Source: Dendrophyllia cribrosa (Eukaryota > Cnidaria > Anthozoa > Scleractinia > Dendrophylliidae). From it: 64,000 nucleotides of DNA. The DNA lies in contig JAJLRJ010000010.1 in assembly GCA_024195265.1 (NCBI GenBank), forward strand, positions 37,358,709 through 37,422,708, written 5' to 3'. A model generated the notes under the pieces. The model saw nothing but the letters and a program-made list of their open reading frames with translations. It was not told the DNA's origin and searched no databases. Shown here one piece after another: positions 20,909-50,161 of the stretch; within the stretch, counting starts at the first letter, position 1, and each line of letters begins with the position of its first letter. Made by a program: the position numbers and the translations under genes.

Positions 20909-21556
20909 CTAATTTACACATTTAACTGATACACGGCTAAAACTGCCATAAGTAGAATTATTCATATTTGCGATTTCTTTCAAAGATGAAATAAAATCAG
21001 GAGTGAAACTCTCTGCAAACATTATAGCTGCACCATATGGGTCATGATTGGGATGACTGTGTGAGTCAATAACCATTATGGAACCATTGGGATAGACCAG
21101 AAAAGAAATGGTCTTGTTGTCGTAGATAAACAGGGCAGCACAACGCGAAGCATTATTACTGGCTGTTTGCGTTAAGGACTCAAGGTGATGTTTGAGTGTG
21201 GACTCGACATGTTTGTCTTCAAGCTTCACAGGATTTAAGGACTCAAGGACTTCCATGAAGGGCTTAGACAAGGAGGGATTAAAGTACAATTCAGCGGCTT
21301 CTTCAGCAGTCAGGAATGGATGAGGGTGGGTTGTGGAATCGTACAGCTCATTGCCTTTTCTCATACAAGAAAGGAGAAGGTCGCTCCAGTCACTGGACAA
21401 ATCCTCATCACTGGACGGCTGGATGTCAGTAGCTAGGAAATGGTGGGAAATTGCCATGGAAATTATGCTGCAGGCATTGCTGCTATCGCGACCATCGATA
21501 TTTGACTGGCAGAAGTCATAGACCCAGGAATAGACGTTGCCATGAAGATGGTGCAA
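20909..21556 (-). CDS. Papain-like cysteine-protease-type protein (herpes tegument USP-like pattern)
   Basis: An open frame of about 215 codons ends at TAA 20909. No good ATG is seen; the frame continues upstream to a (GAT)n retroelement tail, so its 5' end was probably displaced. The sequence has a candidate catalytic Cys in GRDSSNACSIISMAI and an Asp-x-His pair about 150 residues later in YPNGSIMVIDSHSHPNHDPY. That order, with the Asp two before the His, is the arrangement in herpesvirus tegument deubiquitinases (peptidase family C76-like). The match is by eye only. It may be a host gene or part of a mobile element. Confidence 0.5.
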   Translation of the reverse strand: MHHLHGNVYSWVYDFCQSNIDGRDSSNACSIISMAISHHFLATDIQPSSDEDLSSDWSDLLLSCMRKGNELYDSTTHPHPFLTAEEAAELYFNPSLSKPFMEVLESLNPVKLEDKHVESTLKHHLESLTQTASNNASRCAALFIYDNKTISFLVYPNGSIMVIDSHSHPNHDPYGAAIMFAESFTPDFISSLKEIANMNNSTYGSFSRVSVKCVN

Positions 21557-21565
21557 TTGTGGTGC

Positions 21566-21660
21566 AATGCTGTCATCATCATCATCTTTATTTAATTCAT
21601 TAATAATAAAAAGTGGATTTCAAGTGAGCCGTATTATAACATCATAATAAAAAACAAAAT
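21566..21660 (-). mobile_element. Retroelement 3' tail with (ATC)n microsatellite, copy 1
   Basis: (ATC)n-TTTATTTAA...CAAGTGAGCCGT is shared with 49,544-49,640. It reads as the complement of a non-LTR element 3' end with a GAT-repeat tail. Confidence 0.55.
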
Positions 21661-21665
21661 TTTCA

Positions 21666-21790
21666 AAAAGGTAACGACTTTCTTTAAAGTAAACATGTTT
21701 CAGATGAAACTTCATCCATTTTCAGTACAAGCAAAAGAACCCGCTAGTGGGATCCGAAACATGCGTACACTAAAAAAGTCGTTACCTTTT
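21666..21790. repeat. Short inverted repeat
   Basis: AAAAAGGTAACGACTTT (21666-21682) and its complement (21774-21790) face each other around about 90 bases. Confidence 0.6.
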
Positions 21791-22422
21791 TGCATATTAT
21801 TTCCTGCCTGCTGGCTCTGCGGAAAAAAACAAAATCCATTCTGCAGAGTATAGCAAAACAACCCGGTCGAATGTGGAATGTCAAAATTCCTCGAACAAAC
21901 CCACGAACAAATACAAAAAGATATATACATTTTCAACTAGTAGTAAGCAAGGTTTAGTGTAAAGTGCATTTGGCAGAAATGCACGTGGGGACGCAAGGAT
22001 TATGTCATTCGCCCCTGAAAAATCTTCGGGGGGCGGGGCTAAATTGGTGTCTAGCTATACATACATAGATCATTCCCGCTAGCGTGAGAGAAGGCGCTGA
22101 AATTAGGATGCGTCTCCTTTGTTGAACGTAAAAAAAAACTCATGGGGCCCCTAAAATAAAACGTCATTACTGGTATACTTTAATCAAGTTTTGAGCGTAG
22201 GCTGTCCTGAATAAATTTATCTATCTCTCACTGTTACCAGCTATTACTGACTCATTCGGCATGCCTGAACGAGAAAAACAACTCAAAAACATTTCGATTA
22301 TATCTTTCATTGGAGCTACCTGAGCTACCGCCTGCAGCTAAAAATATTAAAATAACTTTGCAGACAAGTTCATGGCAACACACATTGTTAGAGGCGCTAG
22401 CTTTGTCACGCAGTCTGAGTAA

Positions 22423-23702
22423 GACCAATGGCAACCTCGTTCCCAGGGTCTCTCTTATTCCCGCCCCCTGGAGCGAGAGAGAGAGAGACCCTGGCTCAGG
22501 CTGGTCACGTGTCTCCCAGAATCTGGGAGATTCCAATTAAAGGACACGGGGGAGGGGCGGCAAAGTGTGAAATATGTCTGCTCTAGTTGGGCATTGCGAA
22601 ACAAATGCAAACGCGTTCGGCGGCTCGCGAAAAATGTGAAGCGGCGGTCATCCTCAGACTTGAAAGTGTAAGTTGCTTTAGGATCAGAGGAATTGTCACG
22701 GCGCTTGAAGATTTAGCGCAGTAAAGCTAATTTTGAAGTTGCTGCAGAATGCAATCCAATTTTATTACTTGACGCCGCAAAGCTCGCGCTCTTGATTTAT
22801 GGTATTGTTCCGGACTGGGATGAATTATCGCTACATACTGCTTAACAGGCGATCTTTAAGCTTCATTCGAAAGGCACATTAAAGTGCTGCCGTCTGTTCT
22901 CTGACGATGGCAAAGCAAGAAAGAAGCGGCCGCCACGGACCAAATGTTTGCACGCTGATCAACAGTACACTTTTATAACAGGAAACGATCGAGAGAAGAC
23001 AATGAAAGCTTTTATTCTTCGTGTGTGAGGCATGTTGTTTAGTTACTATGTTCACCAGTTCCAGTCGTTTGGATGTCTATACATTGTTCATTTATATACT
23101 TGTGAATTTTTTAGCAACAATTTTATCCATGCGTATTGTTTATTCGCTTTCGTTTGAATCCTTTGACTGAACCTTCGTTATTTCAATTTTAGGATTTTGT
23201 TCATATTATGTTCAGTTCGAAAATTATAAGTTGTCAGGATCTTTTGTCCTTCTATTTATTGAGTTTTTAAACGGCAGGCATAACATAAACAGCAAAATTG
23301 AAGCACTTTTCACGGCCAAAGAGATTTCTAACATCCCTATTCGGTTGACGATATAAAAGCCTGGGATGTTTTATCTGTTTTATTCCGGGTCTTGCTATAT
23401 TAAATCACAGAGAATTTTTTACGTCTTTTATATATATCTTGCAATACAGATTCCTATTTTCAACAAGAGGTTATGGAACATGGAACATAATTTATTTCAC
23501 AGCCACAGCTGAAACAACAACCGTCGCGCACAGCACGAGCCTTACCACTGTAAAGAAAACAAGGCAACGTTACAAATACTGTCTACCCCTCCTTAGGATT
23601 ATAATTGTCCACGAGACACGTGACCAGCCTGAGCCAGGGTCTCTCTCTCTCGCTCCAGGGGAGGGAAGAAGAGAGACCCTGGGAACGAGGTTGGACCAAT
23701 GG
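22423..23702. mobile_element. 1,262-bp non-autonomous Mutator-like element with 9-bp target duplication
   Basis: The insert (22432-23693) begins CAACCTCGTTCCCAGGGTCT and ends with the exact complement. Similarity of the ends runs for about 80 bases, and each end can itself fold. GACCAATGG flanks it on both sides and is single at the empty site in copy A. Long terminal inverted repeats with a 9-bp target duplication point to the Mutator superfamily. The inside has no transposase frame. Confidence 0.85.
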
Positions 23703-23775
23703 GCTTAATATGCAAATATTCTATCATAAGAGTGAATCCGTCAAAACATCAGGTTTATAATTTATCAAAACTCAC

Positions 23776-25321
23776 CTGCAGGATTGCTGCCAATTGATAG
23801 CTGTTTAACGGATCCAGACAAAGACTCTTCTTGTCCTTCATGCACTTGCATTTCTACAATTTGGTTAAATAGATCTAAATACAGTGATAAATATTGAAGA
23901 ATTACTTTAAGAAAATTCTGGGGTGAAAGTAAGACAATCATCTTTGGATGGAATTCTCTGCATTGATCTCATGAATTGTTAACGCTCATATTTATGAGTA
24001 AGACTGTAGTCGATAGTGATATGGGTACAGGCAATTTTTTAAACTGAAGTTCAAAGGTTTCACAAAGGTATAATACATATTGAGATATAATATTTTCTTA
24101 AAAGTTTTCCAAAGTTAAATGGGTTGCACGTTGTGTCTTGATAAAATCACTTAAACTAACACATTGGAATGAAAATGATGACCATCCTCGGACCTTGATG
24201 GATTAAGACATCTTCAAAATCCCAAGATGGGAAAAGCTGTAACATAAGGCTTTATGTAGCCGGTTTCATTAATTTTTTATTCCAAACCGAGTGCGAGTAA
24301 ATATTGACATTCCTAGCTCAAACTTACCCGTTTGCTTGACGATAGTACGTAGTTCAAGAACACCGATAATGGGGTCGTGGTCCAACAGATCTTTTCTCTC
24401 CCTATTTGGTGCCTTTCGACGATCGACTTCTTGCTGATCTTTCTTAGGTAGGTCACTGCTGGGGTCTTCAGCATCCGCAAACTCAAAGGGCCTCACTGAA
24501 TATACTCTGATGTCTCCAAACAGAGAGCGATTGTTAGAGCCCGGAATGGTAAAGAAAACAAAATTATCCTTGTGAGAGATATAACCAGGACTGTCTCTTT
24601 GTCTCTCTTTACTTCGAGGGCTCAACTCATAAGTTGGCAAGGTCACATTCACTGAATTAAATTCCTCGTCTTCTAAGTTTTCTGTGCTCAAGTTAAAGTC
24701 TCCTCCTATGATAAAACAGGATACGTTCTTCTCCTGACATACCTCTTGCAAGAAGCAAGTGAGACCATTAAAAGCTTTTATTTTTAACTCCTGTTTCATC
24801 TTGTAAGGCCCATGCCACGAGACAGCTAAGAAGGGTGTATATTTAGAAGCTTCACCTCGACTCTGTAACTTAACTATTGCAGTACGTCTAAGAACCTCAC
24901 TTGTGTCTATATCAGATCTTTTGTCCAACCTTTCCTTGATTCTTGTACTTGATGTGGCCGTAGTATCCACAGGATCGCCATCGAAATCGTTCTTACGCCA
25001 CATCACTGCTGATTCACTTCCATTAGCAACGAAGTCATAGTCACATGTACCACTGACATCGACTACTTTTTCCTTGAAACATCCGGGAAGTTCTTGACAA
25101 AATATCACAGACGCGGAAAAGTTGCGAATGTTTGTCGATAACAGCATCCTTCGGTCGTCTACACTTCCCTTCCCGCTGCTCTTCCCGTTCATGTTGACTG
25201 TTTTTACAAAGTAGCTTGGTAATGGAACAGACTTCAGACGCGCATTCTGAATGGCTTCCTTCAATTCGTAGTTTTCAAGAAGGGTTCGCAGTGTAAGTTC
25301 TGATATTGTAGGATCATCCAT
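23776..25321 (-). CDS. EEP-superfamily protein, copy B
   Basis: Paralogue of the gene at 12,187-13,734. Exon 1 runs from ATG 25321 to 24328 (331 codons plus one base), and the second exon is at 23853-23776. All four EEP motifs are kept (CQELPG, SWHGPY, GGDFNL, DHDPIIGV). It differs at scattered residues and lacks one codon near the N-terminus. Neither copy has an internal stop in exon 1, which suggests both are young or constrained. The Mutator-like insertion lies 3' of the known exons, about 80 bases beyond exon 2. Confidence 0.7.
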
Positions 25322-25400
25322 ACTGCTCCTCGTCGGTCTATTGTCTTCCGGGTGCTTTGTGATACTTGCCTAAAAGCAAACAAAAGACTCGAGGGTTCTA

Positions 25401-26319
25401 CAATAAGTCATGCTATTTTAAGCGATTAGACAGTGAGTCAGCTAAATTATGCACCGTTACCATATAACGCAATCGTATTTAGGAGGCAGGAACAAGGCAA
25501 ATTTTATAATTTTCTGAAATAAAATTGACTTCCCTTATGCCTTGCTGTGTTCAGTGGTGAATGTAGGGGAAAGCTAAGTAAGCCAGTCCTTCCACTTATT
25601 TTGCAAAATTAATAACATGTAATGAGGCCGGAAAGGCCGAAAAATGGTTTCCATTCTGATAAATCAACGAAACTGCAAATACCGTAACCGATATATTGCG
25701 TAACATTGGATCAGTACTGGACCGATCAAACAATGTAAAAAGGCATTCTTTTCGAATTTCTTTTCCATTCTGAATCATTTTAACCCAAAGTTCCCACCCT
25801 TTGAAACTTTCGTGCCCCTTTGGCGGTTTGAGAGAGATTTCACTTAATGTTCGCTAAAACTCGTTCATAGCTCGACATCTTTTATAATAAATATTGTCAG
25901 CGCGTTGAGATTTTTAAACGCGCATTAATTTTGTTGTTGTTGTTTTTCTTATTAATTATTAATTAATTAATTATTAACTGGCAAGAGCAATGTTCGCGAA
26001 TAGGAGCGGCGAAACCGTGACGAGGAGAACGAGGAGAACGCAAGTTGAGTTACTGCTCGATAATCGCGGTAGCTATTTGTTCTTGCGTAAACAAACCCGG
26101 TTAAGCTATGTCACGTGCGAGCTAAATGGCAGTTTTCGCTACCCTTTGCTATACTTCAACTCGTGAAATCCCTACCCTTTTATATACCTCCAACCTAAAA
26201 AGGTACCCCTTTTGGGCGGAGCATCGCCGTATAGCCCATAAAAGGGCCGGGCCGAGCGCCTATTAATCGCCTGATTACTTCCCGAATTGTACTCCACTCA
26301 GTTCAATTACTTTTACTTA
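25401..26319. other. Intergenic, no gene seen
   Basis: Contains an A/T palindromic stretch of repeated TTAATTAA-type units near 25,950-25,975 and otherwise nothing I can support. Confidence 0.5.
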
Positions 26320-26569
26320 GAGCAGTTTTCAATTGAGTGTCGTAAAACCAAAACCAAAGTAATTACTCTGACCAATCACAGCAGTCGTAAACAATCCAAT
26401 GAACCAATCAGAGCTCGAAGCAATTACATGTCGGCAGCAACAAGCGCGGGAAAACGCGTGCGAGCAAGTCACGATTGGTTTTAATTTTACTTTTGATTGG
26501 TCGAGAAAGTGGCGCGAGATTTTTAGCCAATCACAAGGCGTACTTCCGACACTCAATTGAAAACTGCTC
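26320..26569. mobile_element. Tc1/mariner-type MITE, copy 1
   Basis: 250 bp with ends GAGCAGTTTTCAATTGAGTG and the complement, flanked by TA on both sides. A related copy is at 45,895-46,176. The inside contains CCAATCA-like repeats and no coding frame. Confidence 0.8.
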
Positions 26570-26741
26570 TATGCGCAATAGGTAAAGGCGCATACGACGT
26601 ATAGTTGACTTACAGAATAAATCGAGCACAATGAGAAAGGAAAAATTTTGACCTCCACTCAAATTTTGCTTGCAGGTAGGCCCGACGCCTACCCGATAGC
26701 TTCATGGCAACGCCGAATGATTGTTGGAGTTCCCCCATTTT

Positions 26742-27418
26742 AATGGATGGCGATGTAGACGTTTCGATTTTCTCGGACCGATTTGGGTATGCATTGGGTA
26801 CAGGCAATCGTCTATGAGTTAAATCCTTATGGACTTCTCTGGTACAGGCCGGTTTAATCACACGACACGATTTTTAGGCCCTATTCCTTTACCGTCGGTA
26901 ACGCGGGGATGAAAACCGGCCCAGTTCATAAACATCTGATCTGAGATGGACTGAATTTTGCCCTATAAATAAACCTCTCCGATCCCCTTCGCGTTTTCCC
27001 CTCGTGCGAAAGTATTGCATTCTTATGGCTGGCGATGTGGACGGTATACACGTTTCGATTTCTCAGACCGATTGGGGTATGCATTGGGTACAGGCAGAAG
27101 TCTATGAGTTGAATCCTAATCAGGAACTTATGGTACTTATGGCGCGCGCATTCAACGTGCACGTGCTCACTTTGAAGTTTTTTTGAACGTCGTGGCACAC
27201 ATTTTTAAATCACACTGAAGAAGGGCTCAGCCACTTTTTAAAAAGATTTAAACCTTTTTACTTTAGGATTTAACCAGAGTGTCGCGCATCACTGAAAACA
27301 TCTGTTTTCTCCGTTTTACTTATGGTACAGGCCGGTTTAATCACACGACACGCGTGATTTGTAGGCCCTATTCCTTTACCGTCGACGCGAGGCTGAAAAT
27401 CGACCCAGTTCATAAACA
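26742..27418. repeat. Imperfect duplicated unit
   Basis: Two blocks occur twice in the same order: GGTATGCATTGGGTACAGGC (near 26,787 and 27,078) and CAGGCCGGTTTAATCACACG (near 26,844 and 27,328), the latter continuing through CCTATTCCTTTACCGTCG. The spacing differs, so sequence was inserted or lost between the copies. A 60-codon frame at 27,004 spans one copy but is not conserved in the other. Confidence 0.6.
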
Positions 27419-27679
27419 AAGCAGCGCCTTTTGTGCAGGCTAACCTTTTATTAAAAATTTGGACAATTTTTAATTATATGGCAGAAAACCTTATGCCAAA
27501 ACAAACGTACAATTACTCTTCGCCACATAGTAGCGTCACTGTACCGTGCAAGGGGTGCGAGGGGGGAGTACTCGTCATATCTTTTTGAGGTCACAATTTG
27601 CAGATTGGTACCGCTTAGGGTGCTAAAATGTTAAATGACCACCGTTAGAATTATCTCGGTACCTCATATTTAGGGTGTT

Positions 27680-28508
27680 CAGGGGCGGATCCAGGGGGGG
27701 TGGATTGGGTGGCTAGCCACCCCCCTTTAGACCATCGGCAGGGGTTTCATTAAGGGCCGGGCAGTCGGGCACCGGGCAAATTGACCGGCTGTGAACACGA
27801 TTTTACCCGGCTGCTTTGAACATCTAAACCTTATTTTTTTCAACAACAAGTTAAATAATTTACTAACTTGGCCTTTTTGATCTGTGTTCTAAAAATAAAT
27901 TATTTTTAAAAAAGCATATTTCAACTTAAAAAACAACGAGGTTATTGCTTATTTACCTCCCGTTGCTCCCTGTACAGAAGAAACGTGACAAACAACTGAA
28001 ATCGCCCCACAATGCATAAGCCAACTTAGTGCTCTGCATTATGTTCTGCATGATGTCACTGAGTTGCAAACAAGTTCCACGTGTGTTATGGCGACCGGGA
28101 AAAGGTCAGAACGGTCGATTGAACAATATTTTTGTACTCAAATTGATAACTTGATGTCCATGACTACAGATATCTGTATTCAGTTGATTGAACAAACAAA
28201 ATACAATGTTTCAAGCAACAGTAGGATGCTTAAGTTCGTGCTTCAAAATGCAGGAAAATGCATCTCCGGGAGACTAAAATTTAAAAATTTCCCCGGACCC
28301 CCCAAGAGGAGAAGGGCCTTCGGCCCTTACAATCATGTGCCCACCTGCTCAAACTCATTGCCCTCAAAATCTTAATGGACTTTAATGAAATCCCTGCATC
28401 GGTTTTAACAGTTTTCTTTTTAATTGCAACAATTAAAAAAAAAAACAATTATAGACTTAGGCATATACCCGTAGCCACCCCCATAAAAAAAACCTGGATC
28501 CGCCCCTG
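27680..28508. mobile_element. hAT-like non-autonomous element
   Basis: Ends CAGGGGCGGATCCAGG and its complement are perfect over 16 bases, with further similarity at GGTGGCTA. GTGTT flanks both ends as a possible 5-bp target duplication. A frame at 28,064-28,375 includes KRSERSIEQYF, faintly like the N-terminus of hAT-derived proteins, so it may be a transposase remnant. Superfamily assignment is tentative. Confidence 0.55.
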
Positions 28509-28714
28509 GTGTTAAGCCTTAAAAATTTGACAGAATGTGACATTTGTTGTTTTAGAATCGGTACCTCTTTAGGGGGAAATCCATTTGAAACAAGCGGTAC
28601 CTTTTAGGGTTTTTTTCGAAAATTTCCAAAAGCACCTCGGTCATTTTATAAGGAAGTCCGTTCCGGGGGGTGTAAAACAGTGTTGTGTTTTACTGACGTC
28701 ACTGTGAGTTTGCC

Positions 28715-28717
<3 letters not shown>

Positions 28718-28781
<64 letters not shown>
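28718..28781. repeat. 64-base uninterrupted C tract
   Basis: The longest of many G or C runs in the window. Frames through it are low-complexity artefacts. Confidence 0.9.
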
Positions 28782-28783
<2 letters not shown>

Positions 28784-29228
28784 GAATGCAAACACTAATA
28801 AACACGAAACCACGACCCTCCATGAGCTTTCTGTCGGCCACTTAAACTTTTATTGCATGTCAAGGAAATATTTCAACGGATTCAATACTTCGATGAAAAG
28901 TAAACAGATTAAAAGAAGATATCTTTATGAATAAATATCCTCAAATATCCTACCTCTCAATAGTTCAAACTTTTATAACTTCGCCTCTTAAACACTAACT
29001 GATCCAACAGATATATATTACAGGAAGAATGGTTTGTATTTTTAATCGTTTCAACATTGTATTCTTAAAACTTTACCCGGCTGATAATAACTGAACGCAA
29101 CAAAAATCAACGGAGTCGGTGTTTGACTAGACTGCTAACAGTACCTTTCTGGATAGTCGAGGAAACGAGCAAATGACGCGATCAGCGATCGGTGTTAGTT
29201 CGCCCCCGCCCCGGGTAGTCTAGCACTT

Positions 29229-29359
29229 GTCCAAACGATGTCTGTGATTCGTTAAGAAAACAACAGATTTGTCCCGCTGGGATAGGGATTAGGGATAGGG
29301 GCATTGCTCAAGTGATATATCAATTGTATCGTTCGCCAATCACAGACATCGTTTGGACA
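29229..29359. repeat. Short inverted-repeat element
   Basis: TGTCCAAACGATGTCTGTGATT at the left is matched exactly by its complement at 29,338-29,359. It is probably a small MITE. Confidence 0.6.
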
Positions 29360-29546
29360 GCTACGGGATCGCCCGTTCGCCCGCTCGACTGACTGACAAT
29401 GGCCAGCTAGCAGTCTTGTGTTTGACTACTGCAGTGCCCAGCAAGCTGGCTCTCAATCAGGTTTTTAGAGCGTTTCGGAATGAGCTGATAAGAAACAAGT
29501 GCATGAGCTTCTTGTAACTGTTGTTTACTTAGTACAGTAATATGTA

Positions 29547-29698
29547 GCCTGTTCCAGGCTCAGATAGTGAGGGCCAGAGGCGAAAAGTGTTGGAGCGAGC
29601 GAAGAGAAAACGAGTGTGGCTGGGGGATGGAGGGGCGGGAGCTGGCGCTCGCTCCAATATTTTTCGCTCGCTCTACTATCTGAGAGCCTTGGAACAGA
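29547..29698. mobile_element. MITE with TIR AGCCTGTTCCAGGCTCAGAT-like
   Basis: The left end (CCTGTTCCAGGCTCAGATAG) and the right end (complement of CTATCTGAG...GGAACAG) match imperfectly. The inside carries GAGCGAGCG-type repeats in both orientations. Confidence 0.6.
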
Positions 29699-29957
29699 CT
29701 AAGTAAAATGTTGAACAAATCGTTAAGTACTTAAACGTCTAATCTAATGAGATTTAAAGTTTCTTCGATCAAACTTTGCGATCTGCGCTCTACTCGCATT
29801 ACACTGCCGAGGCGGAGCTTATACCGAAACATTTTTTTTTGTAACCTGGCAGATGGGCCTATAAACAAAGGGGAGCTTCTAACCAGGATTTGTCGGTAAC
29901 TGAGGATTGCGGAGGCGAGGTTTTGAACCACGGCAAAGGTCAACGTCCGCCCAGGAT

Positions 29958-30016
29958 CAACCTCGTTCCCAGGGACTCTCTGGATGGAAAGAAGGGAGAC
30001 CCTGGGGACAAGGTTG
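29958..30016. mobile_element. 59-bp mini-element sharing the Mutator-like ends of 22,432-23,693
   Basis: CAACCTCGTTCCCAGGGA on the left and a diverged complement (CCCTGGGGACAAGGTTG) on the right enclose only about 20 bases. No target duplication is seen, so it may be a deletion product. Confidence 0.6.
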
Positions 30017-30514
30017 GACCGAGGACCACGGCTTCTTCACCAACACAAATAAGATATTCAACGTCAGTTTGTTTGAAAGCACTATTTTGTGATACATATT
30101 GCTATATATAATTGAAAGATTCTTCAATATGGACTCGTTTATAAATATCCATTCACAAGCACGAGGAGAGCTGCAAACTACCAAGCTCATTTCCAGACCC
30201 CTACATAGAGCTAAACTACAACCTGGAAAAGACGCGCATAAAGTAAGTCAAAGTGGCCTGGAAAGTATATACTATAATAGTTTTACAAATTAAGATATCC
30301 TGTTTAAAATAATGGTTACTTTAAACACCATCGACATAACGAACCAAGAGAGAATAATTTCTACATGACGCAAATGCGCAATTCTTAAAACTCGATTTTT
30401 TTTGTTGCTCATAGACAAATTGTTCTTTGGTATACAGCTACTTTCTCTTCACCGCGCAGTGTCTGCCATGTTCAACCTTCCCCCCTTCCCAATGAATTTA
30501 ATGTTATAATTATG

Positions 30515-47963
<17,449 letters not shown>

Positions 47964-49543
47964 GACACAGGCAAGCAGCAACTACCATGAAGCGAAACTC
48001 CTTGTGTGATCGCAAACGCCTTTTCAAAGCGAAAAGCTAATTGGACAAGCTGAAATACAGCCGATATCACTGTACACAACTCGATCTCCCTTTCAGCGCA
48101 CGGGAAAATGCCGCAATTTCCCGAGGAAAACTCAAGCGCATATATAACACACGTTGATGAATCATATAAGAGTGAGTCTTAATTGAATAAAGGATGTAAA
48201 ACACTGGTTCCACATCGATGTGAAGGCAATAAACGGTGCACGAAAAACTCTTTAGCTTCGATTTAGCAACGCGCCCTCCTTTTTGGAGCACAGAGCCCTG
48301 CGCATGTGTGGTAGTAACATTAGGATGTTGTGACGTCACAAGAGTCAATTCTTCGCGAAAGAAAACTTGGGCAGGTGTAAAGTAAAGGATGTTCATCTTT
48401 TTGAATAATTTAAATCTGCCTGCTCTAAATGCCCAACTATACGTCTCGTTCGCGAATCTACTGTCATTTATCCTGATTCAGTTATAGATAAATTTCCCAT
48501 TTGCTCTCCATTGGTTTATTTTCATAATCATTTTTATTTTAAAACAACGATAGCGCGTACTCACCGCGCTGTGCAGTTTGGATCCCGAAAATTGGCAAAT
48601 CCGTCTCTTTAAAAAGCGCCAAAGCTCCTTAAGCTTTAATTGCTTTTACGACCAGTGTGTGCATACAAATTCAGAGATATTTCAATTCTGAACAAATGTG
48701 CCTATTGGCTTTTGCCGCGCGGCAAGGAAACGGTTAAACAGAGCACGCATAATGACCATTAATGATCAACATGGCGGCCTTTGCACGATTAATTTTACCC
48801 TATAAAATAATAATAATAGCCTTTACGGAAAGGTAACTTTAATCAGACGTGAGAATCGTGTTTACAGCAAGTAACTGTATAAAGAAAATATATAAAAAAT
48901 ATAAGTAAAATGTATTATACGACACTATCTCCGGTGATCTACATCGGGCATATAATAACTGGGTGCGTTCAAAGCAAATTTGGCAGAATGAGCATAACGG
49001 ATAAGAAAAATGTTTCGTTACATATGATCGAGTTTTTAAACCGTCTAACAAGGTCGCCTTTTCCTAGTGGACTATCGTTCTTAACCAACATGGATCGTGT
49101 TTCAGCCTAACACTTTCATTTTCCCTTCACAATGTTGAAAACATCTCAGCCACTCCCAATCCAAAGTTCAAACAAAACTGATGCAATGAATATGCCTCTT
49201 GTAGTCGGCATAAACTGTTAAATTTGTGAATAGTCTCAAGGATCATTTAAACGAAAGCTACCGAGCAGTACTGTCCTATGTTGACATGTTTGTCATGCTG
49301 TACAACGCTACAAGTTGATTCCTTCAATCCATAGTGAGCTGCGGATGATCGATCCTAAAAGCTATCCGTTTCGAAATCAAAGCTATTTTGCTGCGCAGTG
49401 TTTATTTAATACGCTGTAAAAATGGCTGTTTCGTTTTGAGTCTGTGAATCGGAAATCGATCTGAAAGTTCTTACCATGAAACCTATCGGAACTGCCATTC
49501 GTTTTAATATTCATTATTTCTTCAAATGAGACGACTAATCTTT

Positions 49544-49660
49544 ATCATCATCATCATCATCATCATCTTTATTTAAAAACAGGGGATCACTTTCATTAAA
49601 AAATGCTCTTCCAGTGAGCCGTGGACTACTTAACATACAATAATGATAAAACGTTTAAAA
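49544..49660 (-). mobile_element. Retroelement 3' tail with (ATC)n, copy 2
   Basis: (ATC)n followed by TTTATTTAA... and CCAGTGAGCCGTGG, as at 21,566. Confidence 0.55.
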
Positions 49661-50161
49661 AAACAACCTTACAAGCATTTATGACTGTGAACTTGTAGTG
49701 AGTGAGCCGGAGTGTTCAATCATATTTTGATGGGACACGATGGCAGTTAATAACTTCACAAAGACCTACATAAAAGAGGAAAAATCCCGAAAACATTTAC
49801 GGTTGACATGCACATACACAGTATCTGCTGCTGAAGCAAAATATTTAAATGTTCCTGAAAGATTTCCGAAAGAGGCATTATTTTTCGCGACGACTGTTTT
49901 TTTTTGGACGACTGTTATTCGTTTTTTGGTGCTATTTTTGTGATATTTGACATTCCTGTTTTTACCATATTAGTACACAGCACTACACAGTTACCTTTTA
50001 TTCTCTTTTATTCCATTATTTTTCGCGGTCTACCGTGGCAATTTGCGCGCGAATCACCAAGATGCTGTTGCGGTCGACCACGGCAACGCTACGGTGGTAC
50101 TACGATGCCACTACAAAGGTGTTACGTTTGTCTAAAAATTTGTTTGTGCTACGATCGATGC

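Larger units (their letters stand above)
22190..25400. repeat. Segmental duplication, copy B (EEP gene region with insertion)
   Basis: Matches copy A from its first bases (TTTTGAGCGTAGGCTGTCCT) to the EEP upstream boundary near 25,350-25,400, interrupted by the Mutator-like insertion at 22,432-23,693. Confidence 0.9.

Noticed and set aside
27004..27186. 60-codon plus-strand frame (MAGDVDGIHVSIS...) in a duplicated block
   Set aside because: The neighbouring copy of the block does not keep the frame.
28641..28934. Open frames through the C tract (poly-Gly and poly-Pro proteins)
   Set aside because: They exist only because a 64-base C run lacks stops.
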